Positions 8,654 to 18,139 of a DNA stretch of 64,000 bases are shown here, one piece after another; position 1 is the first letter of the stretch; each line of letters starts with the position of its first letter. This DNA is from an uncultured Flavobacterium sp. (lineage in GTDB: Bacteria; Bacteroidota; Bacteroidia; Flavobacteriales; Flavobacteriaceae). Made by a program: the position numbers and the translations under genes. The notes under the pieces were generated by a model. It was not told the DNA's origin, did no database searches, and saw nothing but the letters and a program-made list of their open reading frames with translations. The DNA lies in NCBI GenBank assembly GCA_947632215.1, contig CANROJ010000002.1:1-64000 (forward strand), given 5' to 3'.

Positions 8654-11425
8654 ATGGATAGATATTCCTTTTTAAATGCGGCACACACTGCATTTTTTGC
8701 AGAATTATACGATCAATACATAGAAAGCCCAGATAGCGTAGAACCTAGTTGGAGAGCTTTTTTTCAAGGATTTGATTTTGCGAACGAATTCAGTGATGGG
8801 CCTGTAGAACAATTATCACAAGCTTATTCACAAGGTGATAATGCTAGTGTAAATAATGCAAGTCAAGTAGAGAAAGTTCAAAAAGAATTTTCAGTTTTAC
8901 GCCTTATTGACGCATACAGAACTTATGGGCATTTACTTACTAAAACAAACCCATTAAGAGATCGAAAAGTTGAACATCCCGATTTGAGTTTAGAGAAGTT
9001 TGGTCTTTCTCAAGCTGATTTGAATGTCAGCTTTGAAGCTGCAAAAACAATACAACTACCAACATCAACTTTATCAGAAATTCTTGCACAATTAGACAAG
9101 GTTTACTGCTCTACATTAGGTATTGAATACAAGTACATTGCCGACGAGAAAGCATTGTCTTGGATTCAAGAACATTATGAAGCTCCAGAAGCTAAATTTA
9201 ATAGTGATGAGAAAAAAGAGATACTTCATAAGTTGATTGAAGCTGTGTCTTTTGAAAACTTCTTAAACACAAAGTATGTAGGGCAAAAACGATTTTCTTT
9301 AGAAGGGCTAGAAGCTGCTATTCCAGCAATGGATTTCTTAATCGATGCTGCTGCTAGTAAAGGAGTAGAAGATATCGTTGTGGGTATGGCACACAGAGGG
9401 AGGTTAAATGTTTTGGCCAATGTATTTAAAAAGCCAACACAGGAGATTTTCTCAGAATTTGACGGTAAAGATTACGATGAGGTAGAGGGATTTGATGGAG
9501 ACGTTAAATACCACTTAGGATTAACTTGCGATCGTCAAACACGCAGTGGAAAGGATGTTCATATGAACCTGACTCCAAACCCTTCACATTTAGAGACTGT
9601 TGGAGCTGTTATAGAAGGTATTTCTAGAGCAAAACAGGATGTGAAATATGCCTTAGATCCATCTAAAGTTTTACCTATCGCTCTACATGGTGATGCAGCC
9701 ATTTCTGGACAAGGAATTGTTTATGAAATTATTCAAATGGCACAATTACGTGGTTACAGCACTAATGGTACAATTCACATTGTCTTGAATAATCAAGTAG
9801 GATTTACTACAAATTATAGTGATGGTCGTTCTTCTACTTATTCAACAGATATAGCTAAGGTAACACAATGTCCAGTACTACATGTTAATGCGGATGATAC
9901 TGAGGCAGCAGTCAGAGCATTCTTATTTGCTTTAGACTATCGTATGGAATTTGGTCGTGATGTTTTCATTGATTTAGTAGGTTATAGAAAGTATGGACAT
10001 AACGAAGGGGATGAGCCTAAGTTTACACAGCCAATTCTATATAAACTAATTTCTAAACACGCTAACTCTCGTAATATTTATACGGACAGACTTTTATCAG
10101 ATGGTGTTATTACCGAAGATTTTGTTAGTTCTTTAGAGAAGCAGTATAAAGATGTTTTAGAAGTGGATTTAGAAACTTCTCGTAAAAACGAATATGCTAA
10201 GATTAGAACTTTCATGGAAGAAAACTGGAAGGACTTTCAACGTGTAGAACGCGATGCGATGGTTGCTAATTACGATACTAAGGTTTCTTTAGAAACATTA
10301 ACTTCTATAGCTAAAGTAATTACAGAATTACCTGCCGATAAAAAGTATATCAATAAGATTAAAAGATTGATAGGAGACAGAAAAGCAATGTTCTTTGAGA
10401 ACGATCGTTTAGATTGGGCAATGGGAGAGCTTTTAGCTTACGGATCTTTATTAACTCAAGGTTATGATGTTCGTATGAGTGGACAAGATGTTGAGCGAGG
10501 AACCTTCTCTCACCGTCATGCAGTAGTTAAGACAGAAGACACCGAAGAATCTGTAATCTTATTAAATCAATTAGAGAATCAAAAAGGAGAGTTTAGAATT
10601 TTCAATTCTTTACTTTCTGAGTATGCTGTATTAGGATTTGAGTATGGTTATGCTTTAACTAATCCAAATACTCTTACAATTTGGGAAGCACAATTTGGAG
10701 ATTTCTCCAATGGAGCACAAATAGTTTTAGATCAATATATCTCGGCTGCTGAGGATAAATGGACAACTCAAAATGGAATTGTAATGTTATTGCCTCACGG
10801 GTATGAGAATCAAGGAGCAGAACACTCTTCGGCTAGATTGGAGCGTTACTTACAATTATGTGCAGAAGATAATATGTATGTTGCAAACTGTACAACTCCT
10901 GCGAACTTCTTCCATATGATGCGTAGACAAATGGTAACAAACTTTAGAAAACCTCTAATTGTTATGTCTCCTAAGAGTTTACTAAGAAGTCCTAATGCTG
11001 TTTCTACTGTGAGTGAATTAACTCAAGGTGGGTTTCAATATGTAATTGATGATGCTAATGTTGATGCTTCAAAAGTTACTTCATTAGTGTTTGTAAGTGG
11101 TAAATTCTACTATGATCTAGTTGCAAAAAGAACGGAACTAGAAAGAGAAGATATTGCCTTTGTTCGTATTGAGCAACTATTTCCTCTTCCAGTGGAGCAA
11201 ATTAAAGAAGTGATTGCTAAATATCCAAACGTTCAAGATTACGTTTGGGCACAAGAAGAGCCACGCAATATGGGTGCTTACACTTATATAGCTACTAACT
11301 TTGAAGAAAAACCTCTACGTTACGCTGGAACTAAAGCATACAGTGCACCTGCATCTGGAAGCTCTGTACGTTCCAAAAAACGTTTTGCTTATGCAGTTGA
11401 GAAAGTTTTCAACAAAGACTTATAA
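8654..11425 (+). CDS. sucA: 2-oxoglutarate dehydrogenase E1 component
   Basis: This thiamine-diphosphate-dependent E1 subunit decarboxylates 2-oxoglutarate and passes the succinyl group to the E2 lipoyl arm in the TCA cycle. The 923-residue protein begins MDRYSFLNAAHTAFFAELYD, the usual E1o N-terminus, and contains GMAHRGRLNVL, the ThDP-binding segment GDAAISGQG to NNQVGFTT, and QEEPRNMGA near the C-terminus. I moved the start from the track's GTG at 8615 to this ATG because the GTG overlaps a -7 promoter element. sucB follows after 49 bp, so E1 and E2 are likely cotranscribed. E3 is not in the window. Confidence 0.96.
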   Translation: MDRYSFLNAAHTAFFAELYDQYIESPDSVEPSWRAFFQGFDFANEFSDGPVEQLSQAYSQGDNASVNNASQVEKVQKEFSVLRLIDAYRTYGHLLTKTNPLRDRKVEHPDLSLEKFGLSQADLNVSFEAAKTIQLPTSTLSEILAQLDKVYCSTLGIEYKYIADEKALSWIQEHYEAPEAKFNSDEKKEILHKLIEAVSFENFLNTKYVGQKRFSLEGLEAAIPAMDFLIDAAASKGVEDIVVGMAHRGRLNVLANVFKKPTQEIFSEFDGKDYDEVEGFDGDVKYHLGLTCDRQTRSGKDVHMNLTPNPSHLETVGAVIEGISRAKQDVKYALDPSKVLPIALHGDAAISGQGIVYEIIQMAQLRGYSTNGTIHIVLNNQVGFTTNYSDGRSSTYSTDIAKVTQCPVLHVNADDTEAAVRAFLFALDYRMEFGRDVFIDLVGYRKYGHNEGDEPKFTQPILYKLISKHANSRNIYTDRLLSDGVITEDFVSSLEKQYKDVLEVDLETSRKNEYAKIRTFMEENWKDFQRVERDAMVANYDTKVSLETLTSIAKVITELPADKKYINKIKRLIGDRKAMFFENDRLDWAMGELLAYGSLLTQGYDVRMSGQDVERGTFSHRHAVVKTEDTEESVILLNQLENQKGEFRIFNSLLSEYAVLGFEYGYALTNPNTLTIWEAQFGDFSNGAQIVLDQYISAAEDKWTTQNGIVMLLPHGYENQGAEHSSARLERYLQLCAEDNMYVANCTTPANFFHMMRRQMVTNFRKPLIVMSPKSLLRSPNAVSTVSELTQGGFQYVIDDANVDASKVTSLVFVSGKFYYDLVAKRTELEREDIAFVRIEQLFPLPVEQIKEVIAKYPNVQDYVWAQEEPRNMGAYTYIATNFEEKPLRYAGTKAYSAPASGSSVRSKKRFAYAVEKVFNKDL

Positions 11426-11474
11426 TAAAAAATCGTATTTTTACAAAACAATATCTAATTAAAGAATAGAAAAG

Positions 11475-12695
11475 ATGAGCATCTTAGAAATGAAAGTTCC
11501 TTCACCGGGTGAGTCAATTACAGAAGTTGAAATCGCTACATGGTTAGTTAAAGATGGAGATTACGTTGAAAAAGACCAAGCGATTGCTGAAGTAGATTCA
11601 GATAAAGCTACTTTAGAATTACCTGCAGAGGTAAGTGGTATCATCACTTTGAAAGCTGAAGAAGGTGATGCGGTTGCTGTTGGTGAAGTAGTATGTTTAA
11701 TTGATACTAGTGCAGAGAAACCTTCGGGGTCTACTGCTGCAAAAAAAGAGCCAGAACAAGAAGCTCCAAAACAAGAGGTTGCTAAAGCTGCACCTGTAGC
11801 TGCACCAGCTGCTACTTATGCAAGTGGAAGCGCATCTCCGGCTGCTAAGAAAATTTTAGATGAAAAGAACATCGATGCTACTACTGTTGTTGGTACTGGA
11901 AAAGATGGAAGAATAACAAAAGAAGACGCTATCAACGCTAAGGTTTCTATGGGAACTCCTACAGGTGGACCAAGAAACGAAACACGCAAGAAAATGTCGA
12001 TGTTACGTCGTAAAGTTGCAGAGCGTTTAGTTGAAGCTAAAAACACTACAGCTATGTTAACTACATTTAATGAAGTTAACTTGACTAACGTAAATAAATT
12101 GAGAAGTGAGTACAAAGATGCCTTTAAAAACAAACATAATGTTGGATTAGGTTTTATGTCTTTCTTCACCAAAGCAGTTACTCGTGCTTTAGAAATGTAT
12201 CCAGATGTAAATTCTATGATCGATGGGCAAGAGCAAATTAAATTTGATTTTGCAGATATTTCTATTGCAGTATCAGGTCCTAAGGGATTAATGGTACCTG
12301 TTGTTAGAAATGCAGAGTTATTATCTTTCCGTGGTGTAGAATCAGAAATTAAGCGTTTAGCTATTCGAGCTCGTGACGGGCAAATCACTGTGGATGAGAT
12401 GACAGGTGGTACTTTTACAATCACTAATGGTGGTGTGTTTGGATCAATGTTATCTACACCGATTATAAACCCTCCACAATCTGCTATTTTAGGAATGCAC
12501 AATATTATCGAACGTCCTATAGCGGTAGACGGAAATGTTGTTATTGCTCCAATGATGTATTTAGCTCTTTCTTATGATCACCGTATTATTGATGGTCGTG
12601 AGTCAGTAGGATTCTTAGTTGCTATTAAAGAAGCTTTAGAAAATCCAGCTGAGTTATTATGTGGTAATGATCCTAAGAAAGCTTTTGAATTATAG
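11475..12695 (+). CDS. sucB: dihydrolipoyllysine succinyltransferase (OGDH E2)
   Basis: This is the E2 core of the 2-oxoglutarate dehydrogenase complex, which transfers succinyl from lipoyl-lysine to CoA. Its 406 residues show three domains: a lipoyl domain (1-77, lipoylated Lys44 in [10 protein letters not shown]), an Ala/Pro-rich linker followed by the E3/E1-binding domain (about 118-155, [15 protein letters not shown]), and the acyltransferase core (about 175-406) with the catalytic motif [11 protein letters not shown]. It lies 49 bp after sucA and ends at a strong hairpin terminator. The 228-residue ORF opposite it is a shadow. Confidence 0.97.
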   Translation: MSILEMKVPSPGESITEVEIATWLVKDGDYVEKDQAIAEVDSDKATLELPAEVSGIITLKAEEGDAVAVGEVVCLIDTSAEKPSGSTAAKKEPEQEAPKQEVAKAAPVAAPAATYASGSASPAAKKILDEKNIDATTVVGTGKDGRITKEDAINAKVSMGTPTGGPRNETRKKMSMLRRKVAERLVEAKNTTAMLTTFNEVNLTNVNKLRSEYKDAFKNKHNVGLGFMSFFTKAVTRALEMYPDVNSMIDGQEQIKFDFADISIAVSGPKGLMVPVVRNAELLSFRGVESEIKRLAIRARDGQITVDEMTGGTFTITNGGVFGSMLSTPIINPPQSAILGMHNIIERPIAVDGNVVIAPMMYLALSYDHRIIDGRESVGFLVAIKEALENPAELLCGNDPKKAFEL

Positions 12696-12715
12696 TAGCT
12701 TTCTATTTACATATC

Positions 12716-12751
12716 AAGCGGTAATGTGTTAGCACATTACCGCTTTTGTTT
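12716..12751 (+). terminator. intrinsic terminator after sucB
   Basis: A 13-bp perfect stem (AAGCGGTAATGTG / CACATTACCGCTT) with loop TTAG is followed by TTGTTTTTT. It ends the sucAB transcript. The TTG used as the next ORF's track start lies in its U-tract. Confidence 0.92.
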
Positions 12752-12793
12752 TTTATATTAGTAGGTTGTAAAACAAATTTATTTCTGATATTT

Positions 12794-13921
12794 ATGTATA
12801 CTTTGGTTAGGTTAAAAAACATTACAAGAAACAAGTTGGTACTGGTATTGTGCTTGACATTGAGTTTTTGCTACAGTGGAGCACAAGAGTTGTCAACTAT
12901 TGCTTTTAGAGATTCTATAATAAAGAGTAATAATAATGCTCAGATTTCTGCTTTAAGTTATTTTGGTGAGAAAAGAAGTCTTTTTTATTACCAGGTAATA
13001 AATGCAAAGGATACCATTATGGTTCCCTCTAGTAAGGTATATTATACAGATGTAGCTTTAATGGATGTGCCTAGAGAGGGTTATATTCGTTTTGTGGACT
13101 CTAATACTAATTTGGTAGGATTATTGTCTAGTCAAGGCAAAGTTGCCTTAGAGGCTGTTTATAAAGATTTAGGACCTGTTAGAAATTCCACTCTTATGGC
13201 TTTGAATGATGATATTCAAAAAACGTATGACAAGCAAATAGATAGTATAATAAATAAACCAGAATTTTTCAATGGTCTTAGTATTGATTTGATTAGTCCT
13301 AATGGCAAAGTTTTAGTGAAAGATTTTAACTATACTCCAGATATTGACTTCTATACCTTAGAGCTACTCAAAGAACCTAAAAACGATCCTTTTTATATAG
13401 TATATCCAGCTGCTGATGGATATTATCACTTCATTAATAAGACCAAGGTTTTCGAAAAATATTTTTTTGAAGTATTTTTACCTGGGTTCAACTCTAGAGA
13501 GTATCGAAGTGTTGTTTGTGAAAAATTAAAGGGATATTTTGTTGGACAAGATTTTTTAGAGCAAGAGTTTGTTAGTTTTGATTATCAAGACTTAGAGGAT
13601 TCAAGTCTTGTATATTTAGAGCAATTACTACAAGAAGTGCAGCATGATCAAGTTTCAGATGTTCCAAGTCACAGGTATACTATTGTTATGAATAGCTTAG
13701 ATAATGTGTTAGGAAATATAGATATCTCTATGTTTGAAAACACGAGGTATTTAGATGAAAATCAACAATGGAATATCGAGCTTTATGATCTTTTTCAAGT
13801 AACTATAACACAAGTTGAGAATAATCAAGTAAGAAAAAGTACTCTTGTTTTTTTTAGAGATAACGATAATAGTTTTAAACTTGTCGAAGTTGATTTAAAC
13901 CAAAAATGGCAAACTTTGTAG
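12794..13921 (+). CDS. exported hypothetical protein
   Basis: I do not recognise this protein. With the ATG start at 12794 it has 375 residues and an N-terminal signal peptide (about 1-31, LVLVLCLTLSFCYSGAQ). The track start at 12746 is a TTG inside the sucB terminator and is rejected. The mature part is mixed alpha/beta and contains no clear motif or transmembrane segment, so it is probably periplasmic or surface-exposed. It lies 55 bp upstream of the AAA+ ATPase gene on the same strand, possibly in one transcript with it and dgt. Confidence 0.75.
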   Translation: MYTLVRLKNITRNKLVLVLCLTLSFCYSGAQELSTIAFRDSIIKSNNNAQISALSYFGEKRSLFYYQVINAKDTIMVPSSKVYYTDVALMDVPREGYIRFVDSNTNLVGLLSSQGKVALEAVYKDLGPVRNSTLMALNDDIQKTYDKQIDSIINKPEFFNGLSIDLISPNGKVLVKDFNYTPDIDFYTLELLKEPKNDPFYIVYPAADGYYHFINKTKVFEKYFFEVFLPGFNSREYRSVVCEKLKGYFVGQDFLEQEFVSFDYQDLEDSSLVYLEQLLQEVQHDQVSDVPSHRYTIVMNSLDNVLGNIDISMFENTRYLDENQQWNIELYDLFQVTITQVENNQVRKSTLVFFRDNDNSFKLVEVDLNQKWQTL

Positions 13922-13976
13922 ATTATTAAATCTAAGGTTTGAGAGTAAATATGATAAAGTAAAAAACAATCCAAAT

Positions 13977-14687
13977 ATGAGTTCTTTATACTATATAGAT
14001 AGAAGTGATATTACTTTAGATCAAGTCATTTTCAATGATAAGGTAAAAGTGCAAGTTCAAGAATTTTTAAGGGAATATAAATACAAGGAAAAGTTAGCTG
14101 AGTATAGTTTACCTGTAAGTAATAAGTTGTTGTTATATGGAAAAAGCGGATCTGGTAAGACTATGACTGCAAAAGCAATGGCTAGAACTTTAAATATGAA
14201 GCTTTTTATTGTAAATCTCTCTAGTATTGTATCTTCTCGCTTAGGTGAGACTGCTAAAAATATGGAAAGTCTCTTTAAGGAAATACAATATGAGAGTGCC
14301 ATTTTATTTTTAGATGAGTTAGACACTTTAGGGCAAATTAGAGATTATGACAATAAGGATAATAGTGAAATGAAAAGAGTAGTAAATGCTATTTTACAGT
14401 TAATAGATAATTTCCCAGCAAAGTCTATACTAATGGCCGCTACAAATCAGATTCATATGATAGATACCGCTTTGGTTAGACGTTTTGAAGTCCAATTAGA
14501 GTATACATCACCTTCTAAAGAAGCTCTAGATATGTATTACGACAAAATGTTGGAGAATTATCCTGAGCAATATCGTATTATTACAAGACAATATGATTCT
14601 TCTTTTGCTGAAGTAAAGAATTATATATTTAAGATTGTTAAAAAAAATATTATTGAACATGCTATTGCTGCAGAAGAGCAAGAGTAA
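13977..14687 (+). CDS. small AAA+ ATPase
   Basis: This 236-residue protein is essentially one AAA+ module. It has Walker A GKSGSGKT (55-62), Walker B LFLDELD (110-116), sensor-1 AATN (about 149-152) and an arginine-finger-like RRFE (about 164-167). There is little sequence beyond the ATPase, and no protease, DNA-binding or membrane domain, so the substrate is unknown. The N-terminal 45 residues may be the recognition part. The gene lies 15 bp before the dGTPase gene, suggesting cotranscription. It resembles ATPases that act with a partner protein, but which partner is not visible. Confidence 0.85.
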   Translation: MSSLYYIDRSDITLDQVIFNDKVKVQVQEFLREYKYKEKLAEYSLPVSNKLLLYGKSGSGKTMTAKAMARTLNMKLFIVNLSSIVSSRLGETAKNMESLFKEIQYESAILFLDELDTLGQIRDYDNKDNSEMKRVVNAILQLIDNFPAKSILMAATNQIHMIDTALVRRFEVQLEYTSPSKEALDMYYDKMLENYPEQYRIITRQYDSSFAEVKNYIFKIVKKNIIEHAIAAEEQE

Positions 14688-14702
14688 TAAATATTAAGTA
14701 TT

Positions 14703-16046
14703 ATGATGCAATGGGAAAAGTTATTGTCTTTAAAAAAGTATGGTGACACCTTTTTTAGAAATCGTTTAGATGAGACCCAAACAAGAATTGGTTTCGAGGT
14801 CGATTACGATCGAATTATTTTTTCGGCTGCTTTTCGTAGTTTACAGGATAAGACCCAAGTTATTCCTTTGTCCAAGACAGATTTTGTTCATACCCGTTTA
14901 ACTCACTCCTTAGAGGTTTCTGTTGTTGGGCGCTCAATAGGTAGAAATGTAGGGGAAAAGATACTTTCAAAATACCCTAATTTAGCTGAACAATATGGGT
15001 ATACTATTAATGATTTCGGTGCTATAGTTGCTGCTGCTGCTTTAGCTCATGATATTGGAAATCCACCTTTTGGACACTCTGGAGAAAAAGCTATTAGTGA
15101 TTTTTTCTCTAAAGGTGCAGGACAAAAGTATCAGCAATTGGTTAATGAGAAGCAATGGGCAGATTTTACTAATTTTGAAGGGAATGCCAATGGCTTTAGT
15201 GTACTGACAAAAACCAGGCCTGGAGTAGAAGGAGGCTTGCGTATTTCATATGCGACTTTAGGAGCTTTTATGAAGTATCCAAAGGAGTGTCTACCAATTA
15301 AAGCTACTAAAGGTGCTTCGGATAAAAAGTATGGTTTTTTTCAAGATGATAAACAAGCCTTCATTGATATAGCTACCGATCTTGGTTTAACTATGAAACA
15401 GGACCGCAATGAGATTGCGTTTTATCGTCATCCGTTATCTTTTTTAGTTGAAGCAGCTGATGATATTTGTTATACAATTATTGATTTTGAAGATGGTATT
15501 AATTTGGGATGGATTCCAGAGGAACATGCTTTAGAGTTTTTGATTAAGATTGTTCAAAATAGTATTAATCCTCAAACTTATTCCAAATTACGTAGTACTC
15601 AAGATAGGGTTAGTTATTTGCGCGCTTTAGCTATAGGAAGTTTAATCCAGGATGTTACTAGAGTTTTTATAGAAAATGAACAACTTATTTTACAGGGTAA
15701 CTTCGATTTTGCTCTAACTGATAAATGTGCTTATATCGCTCAAATGAAGGATATCCTTAGCGTGAGTATTAATAATGTTTATCAAAGTAAGGAAGTTATA
15801 GAGAAAGAAATAGTTGGGTATAGAGTTATACATACTCTGCTGGATAATTTTATAACTTCAATAAATAATAAATATTACCAAGAGGATACACATTACGATA
15901 ATTTAGTTTTAAAGCTTCTACCAGAACGTTATAAACAAAATGTTGATTGTCCATACCAACGTATGATGGAAATTTGTCATTTTGTATCGATGCTAACCGA
16001 TGGAAAAGCCTTAGAGTTGTACCAGTCTTTGAAAAGTAAAGATTAG
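14703..16046 (+). CDS. dgt: deoxyguanosinetriphosphate triphosphohydrolase (HD superfamily)
   Basis: The enzyme is predicted to hydrolyse dGTP (and perhaps other dNTPs) to the nucleoside and triphosphate, controlling dNTP pools. Its 447 residues carry the metal-binding HD-domain residues His68 (RLTHSLE), His116-Asp117 (LAHDIGNPPFGHSGE) and a later Asp in VEAADDICY. The length and the ARRL-like N-terminal segment fit bacterial dGTPases. It follows an AAA+ ATPase gene by 15 bp and is followed by a terminator. An ATG one codon downstream could also be the start. Confidence 0.92.
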   Translation: MMQWEKLLSLKKYGDTFFRNRLDETQTRIGFEVDYDRIIFSAAFRSLQDKTQVIPLSKTDFVHTRLTHSLEVSVVGRSIGRNVGEKILSKYPNLAEQYGYTINDFGAIVAAAALAHDIGNPPFGHSGEKAISDFFSKGAGQKYQQLVNEKQWADFTNFEGNANGFSVLTKTRPGVEGGLRISYATLGAFMKYPKECLPIKATKGASDKKYGFFQDDKQAFIDIATDLGLTMKQDRNEIAFYRHPLSFLVEAADDICYTIIDFEDGINLGWIPEEHALEFLIKIVQNSINPQTYSKLRSTQDRVSYLRALAIGSLIQDVTRVFIENEQLILQGNFDFALTDKCAYIAQMKDILSVSINNVYQSKEVIEKEIVGYRVIHTLLDNFITSINNKYYQEDTHYDNLVLKLLPERYKQNVDCPYQRMMEICHFVSMLTDGKALELYQSLKSKD

Positions 16047-16066
16047 TTTAGCATATTTGAATAAAA

Positions 16067-16113
16067 TAAAAAAGCCAATGTTTAAGTAGAAGTACTTAAG
16101 CATTGGCTTTTTG
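16067..16113. terminator. terminator between dgt and a convergent lipoprotein gene
   Basis: An inverted repeat of about 20 bp (AAAAAGCCAATG ... CATTGGCTTTTT, inner arms TTAAGTA / TACTTAA, loop GAAG) with A and T tracts on its two sides would work in both directions. Confidence 0.88.
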
Positions 16114-16132
16114 TTATTTAGATAATTTATTA

Positions 16133-16978
16133 CTAGTCTTGTTTGTCGTATTTTGTGAAATTAGCTTCAAGAGTACTTTGACTTGCAAAATCTTTTTGAG
16201 ATAGCTCTTTTGCATCTTCAGTTTTGTAAGTTTTTCTGGCGATTTCTACACTTTCAGCTTCTATATTTTGTAATTGCATCACATAGTAAGAGTTCTCAAC
16301 ACTTGGATCTATCCCTTTTAATAAAATCTTGTTAGTTTTAGTATTAAAGGCTAGTACTTCCATAGAATAGCTATCGTTGAAGTTTACTTTATCGTTTTCA
16401 ATAACATAGAAATAAGTAAAACCTTGTTGAGAGAATTGATATTTTCCTTGTACTGGAAGTTCAATTACTATCTCGTTATCTTTTTCAAGTTTTATCCAAC
16501 CAAATATGTTCTTTGAATGATCCACTTCTATTACTTCATTAGCTTGTGGGTAAGTACTAGAAATAGCTTGCTCTATATTTTCAAAACTATAAGTGCCATC
16601 CATGTTGAAAAGTAATGATTCAGAAGTTTTGTTGGTCATGAAAAAAGCCTTAAAGTTACCAGTTTGAATATCTTTGGTGACTACTTTTTCAATATTAGAC
16701 AGCTTGTTTTTGTAAATGCTGATTATTTCATAACGCTGGTTCTCTTGTTCGCTTCCTGTCATATTTGCTAAATTCACTTGAATTGCATCTTTTGAAAAAG
16801 TAAACGAAATAGGGTTTCCGGCATGCATAAAGTTATAAATTCCCTCAAAATCCAATGTAGGATCAATTTCTACTTGGTTTTTGTCTTCTACACGGATAGT
16901 ATCGTTATCATCACTACTACAGCTAGTGAAAATCATTGCTAAGATTAGCAAAAAGGAAAAAGTTTTTATTGATTTCAT
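16133..16978 (-). CDS. putative lipoprotein
   Basis: This 281-residue protein has a lipoprotein signal: hydrophobic FSFLLILAMI followed by lipobox FTSC with Cys at residue 20 and then an acidic SSDDND stretch, which matches the surface-export signal type described in Bacteroidetes. The rest is a predicted beta-rich domain with no recognised motif. It has its own promoter region downstream of the rpmA terminator. The function is unknown. Confidence 0.8.
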   Translation of the reverse strand: MKSIKTFSFLLILAMIFTSCSSDDNDTIRVEDKNQVEIDPTLDFEGIYNFMHAGNPISFTFSKDAIQVNLANMTGSEQENQRYEIISIYKNKLSNIEKVVTKDIQTGNFKAFFMTNKTSESLLFNMDGTYSFENIEQAISSTYPQANEVIEVDHSKNIFGWIKLEKDNEIVIELPVQGKYQFSQQGFTYFYVIENDKVNFNDSYSMEVLAFNTKTNKILLKGIDPSVENSYYVMQLQNIEAESVEIARKTYKTEDAKELSQKDFASQSTLEANFTKYDKQD

Positions 16979-17072
16979 GGTTCTTATTTTAAATTAGACC
17001 AAAAATAAATAAAAATAATGTAATGTACAATATTATTTTTATTAATTCTAAATAATAGAGGATGGGCATAAA

Positions 17073-17104
17073 AAAAGGCACCTAAATTAATAGAGATGCC
17101 TTTT
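17073..17104 (-). terminator. terminator of the rplU-rpmA transcript
   Basis: On the minus strand AAAAGGCA and its complement TGCCTTTT flank a 16-nt loop and are followed by a U-run, 41 bases past the rpmA stop codon. Confidence 0.75.
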
Positions 17105-17144
17105 CTTATTTTGTCATTTGTCTTAGAGGACAAATAGTGAATTC

Positions 17145-17405
17145 TTAAGCTTCAAATGGTAAAATAGAAACGTAAGACTTGTTGTCTTTTTTCTTTTGGA
17201 ATTTTACTACTCCGTCAACTTTTGCATGTAAAGTATGATCTTTTCCCATGTAAACGTTTTCACCAGGATTGTGCTTAGAACCTCTTTGTCTTACGATGAT
17301 GTTTCCAGCAATAGCTGCTTGTCCACCGTAAATCTTAACGCCTAAACGTTTCGATTCTGATTCTCTACCGTTCTTAGAACTACCTACACCTTTTTTATGT
17401 GCCAT
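17145..17405 (-). CDS. rpmA: 50S ribosomal protein L27
   Basis: L27 is a large-subunit protein near the peptidyl-transferase centre. The 86-residue protein starts [16 protein letters not shown], the conserved N-terminal tail reaching toward the P-site tRNA, and contains [18 protein letters not shown]. It has no N-terminal pre-sequence of the type cleaved in Firmicutes. It is cotranscribed after rplU with a 50-bp gap. Confidence 0.98.
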   Translation of the reverse strand: MAHKKGVGSSKNGRESESKRLGVKIYGGQAAIAGNIIVRQRGSKHNPGENVYMGKDHTLHAKVDGVVKFQKKKDNKSYVSILPFEA

Positions 17406-17455
17406 GACGTTTTAAATTTAGATTGTTAATACTCAGCTTTCGCCGTTTTTTTTAA

Positions 17456-17770
17456 CTATTTTGCATTGATTCCCTCAATAACAATTTGAGTTAAAGATTG
17501 TCTGTGACCATTTTTCTTTTTGTAACCTTTTCTTCTTTTCTTTTTGAAGACAATTACTTTGTCACCTTTAAGGTGTTGTAAAACTTTAGCTTCTACAGAA
17601 GCACCTTCTATAGCTGGGGCGCCTAAAGTGATGTTGTCGTTTTCTTCGATTAAAAGAACTTTGTCAAAAGTAACAGTTGTTCCTTCTTCTGAAGCTAAAC
17701 GGTGAACATAAACCTTTTGGTCTTTGCTAACTTTGAATTGTTGCCCTGCTATCTCTACGATTGCGTACAT
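17456..17770 (-). CDS. rplU: 50S ribosomal protein L21
   Basis: L21 is a 23S rRNA-binding protein. The 104-residue product starts MYAIVEIAGQQFKV and has the basic KKKRRKGYKKKNGHRQ segment that contacts rRNA. It leads the rplU-rpmA operon, with a well-formed Bacteroidetes promoter about 30 bp upstream. Confidence 0.98.
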   Translation of the reverse strand: MYAIVEIAGQQFKVSKDQKVYVHRLASEEGTTVTFDKVLLIEENDNITLGAPAIEGASVEAKVLQHLKGDKVIVFKKKRRKGYKKKNGHRQSLTQIVIEGINAK

Positions 17771-18139
17771 AACAATATAATTAAATGTTTAATAAGGGTG
17801 CAAATATAAACTTATTTTTTTATATACAAAAGATAATTTTGGAGGAAAAAAAGTATTTAACATGTTCTAAGATGGTGCTAATGAGTGTTTTGGTATGGAT
17901 TCTTTGTAAGTAAAGTAAATTATGGGGGTGAAAAATACTATAAAATTAATTTTTTGTAGGTGCAATTTAATCACAAATCACAAGGTGTTTTTTCCTGAAT
18001 TATCTTGTATTTAAAGGAGCTATAGGATACAATCATGTTAAGAGGATAGATAACAAAGAGTTATTCTTTATTTTTACGTGTAACAAATTGGCCTATAAGG
18101 CGACTAATAATTCTATTAACGAAATTAATCTATTATTGA
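17771..18139. other. divergent intergenic region between rplU and an M16 peptidase gene
   Basis: This 369-bp region holds the rplU promoter on the minus strand and, near 18070, a TATTTTTAC element that may drive the M16 operon. I see no ORF or structured RNA in the middle. Confidence 0.55.
17801..17829 (-). promoter_or_regulatory. promoter of rplU-rpmA
   Basis: Reading the minus strand, TTG (17829-17827), an 18-bp spacer and TATATTTG (17808-17801) match the Bacteroidetes primary-sigma promoter TTG-N19-TAnnTTTG with a spacer one base short. Confidence 0.78.

Noticed and set aside
11816-12502. 228-residue ORF on the minus strand
   Set aside because: It lies entirely opposite sucB, whose protein has clear domains and catalytic motifs. 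The antisense product has low-complexity Ser/Thr/Ile-rich composition, typical of a shadow frame.
12746-12793. TTG start for the gene after sucB
   Set aside because: The codon lies in the U-tract of the sucB terminator. The ATG at 12794 leads directly into a normal signal peptide.
13977-16046. AAA+ ATPase plus dGTPase as a defined anti-phage system
   Set aside because: dgt is a common housekeeping gene, and no neighbouring defence genes, mobile-element marks or composition change support a defence island. It is kept as a low-level finding only.
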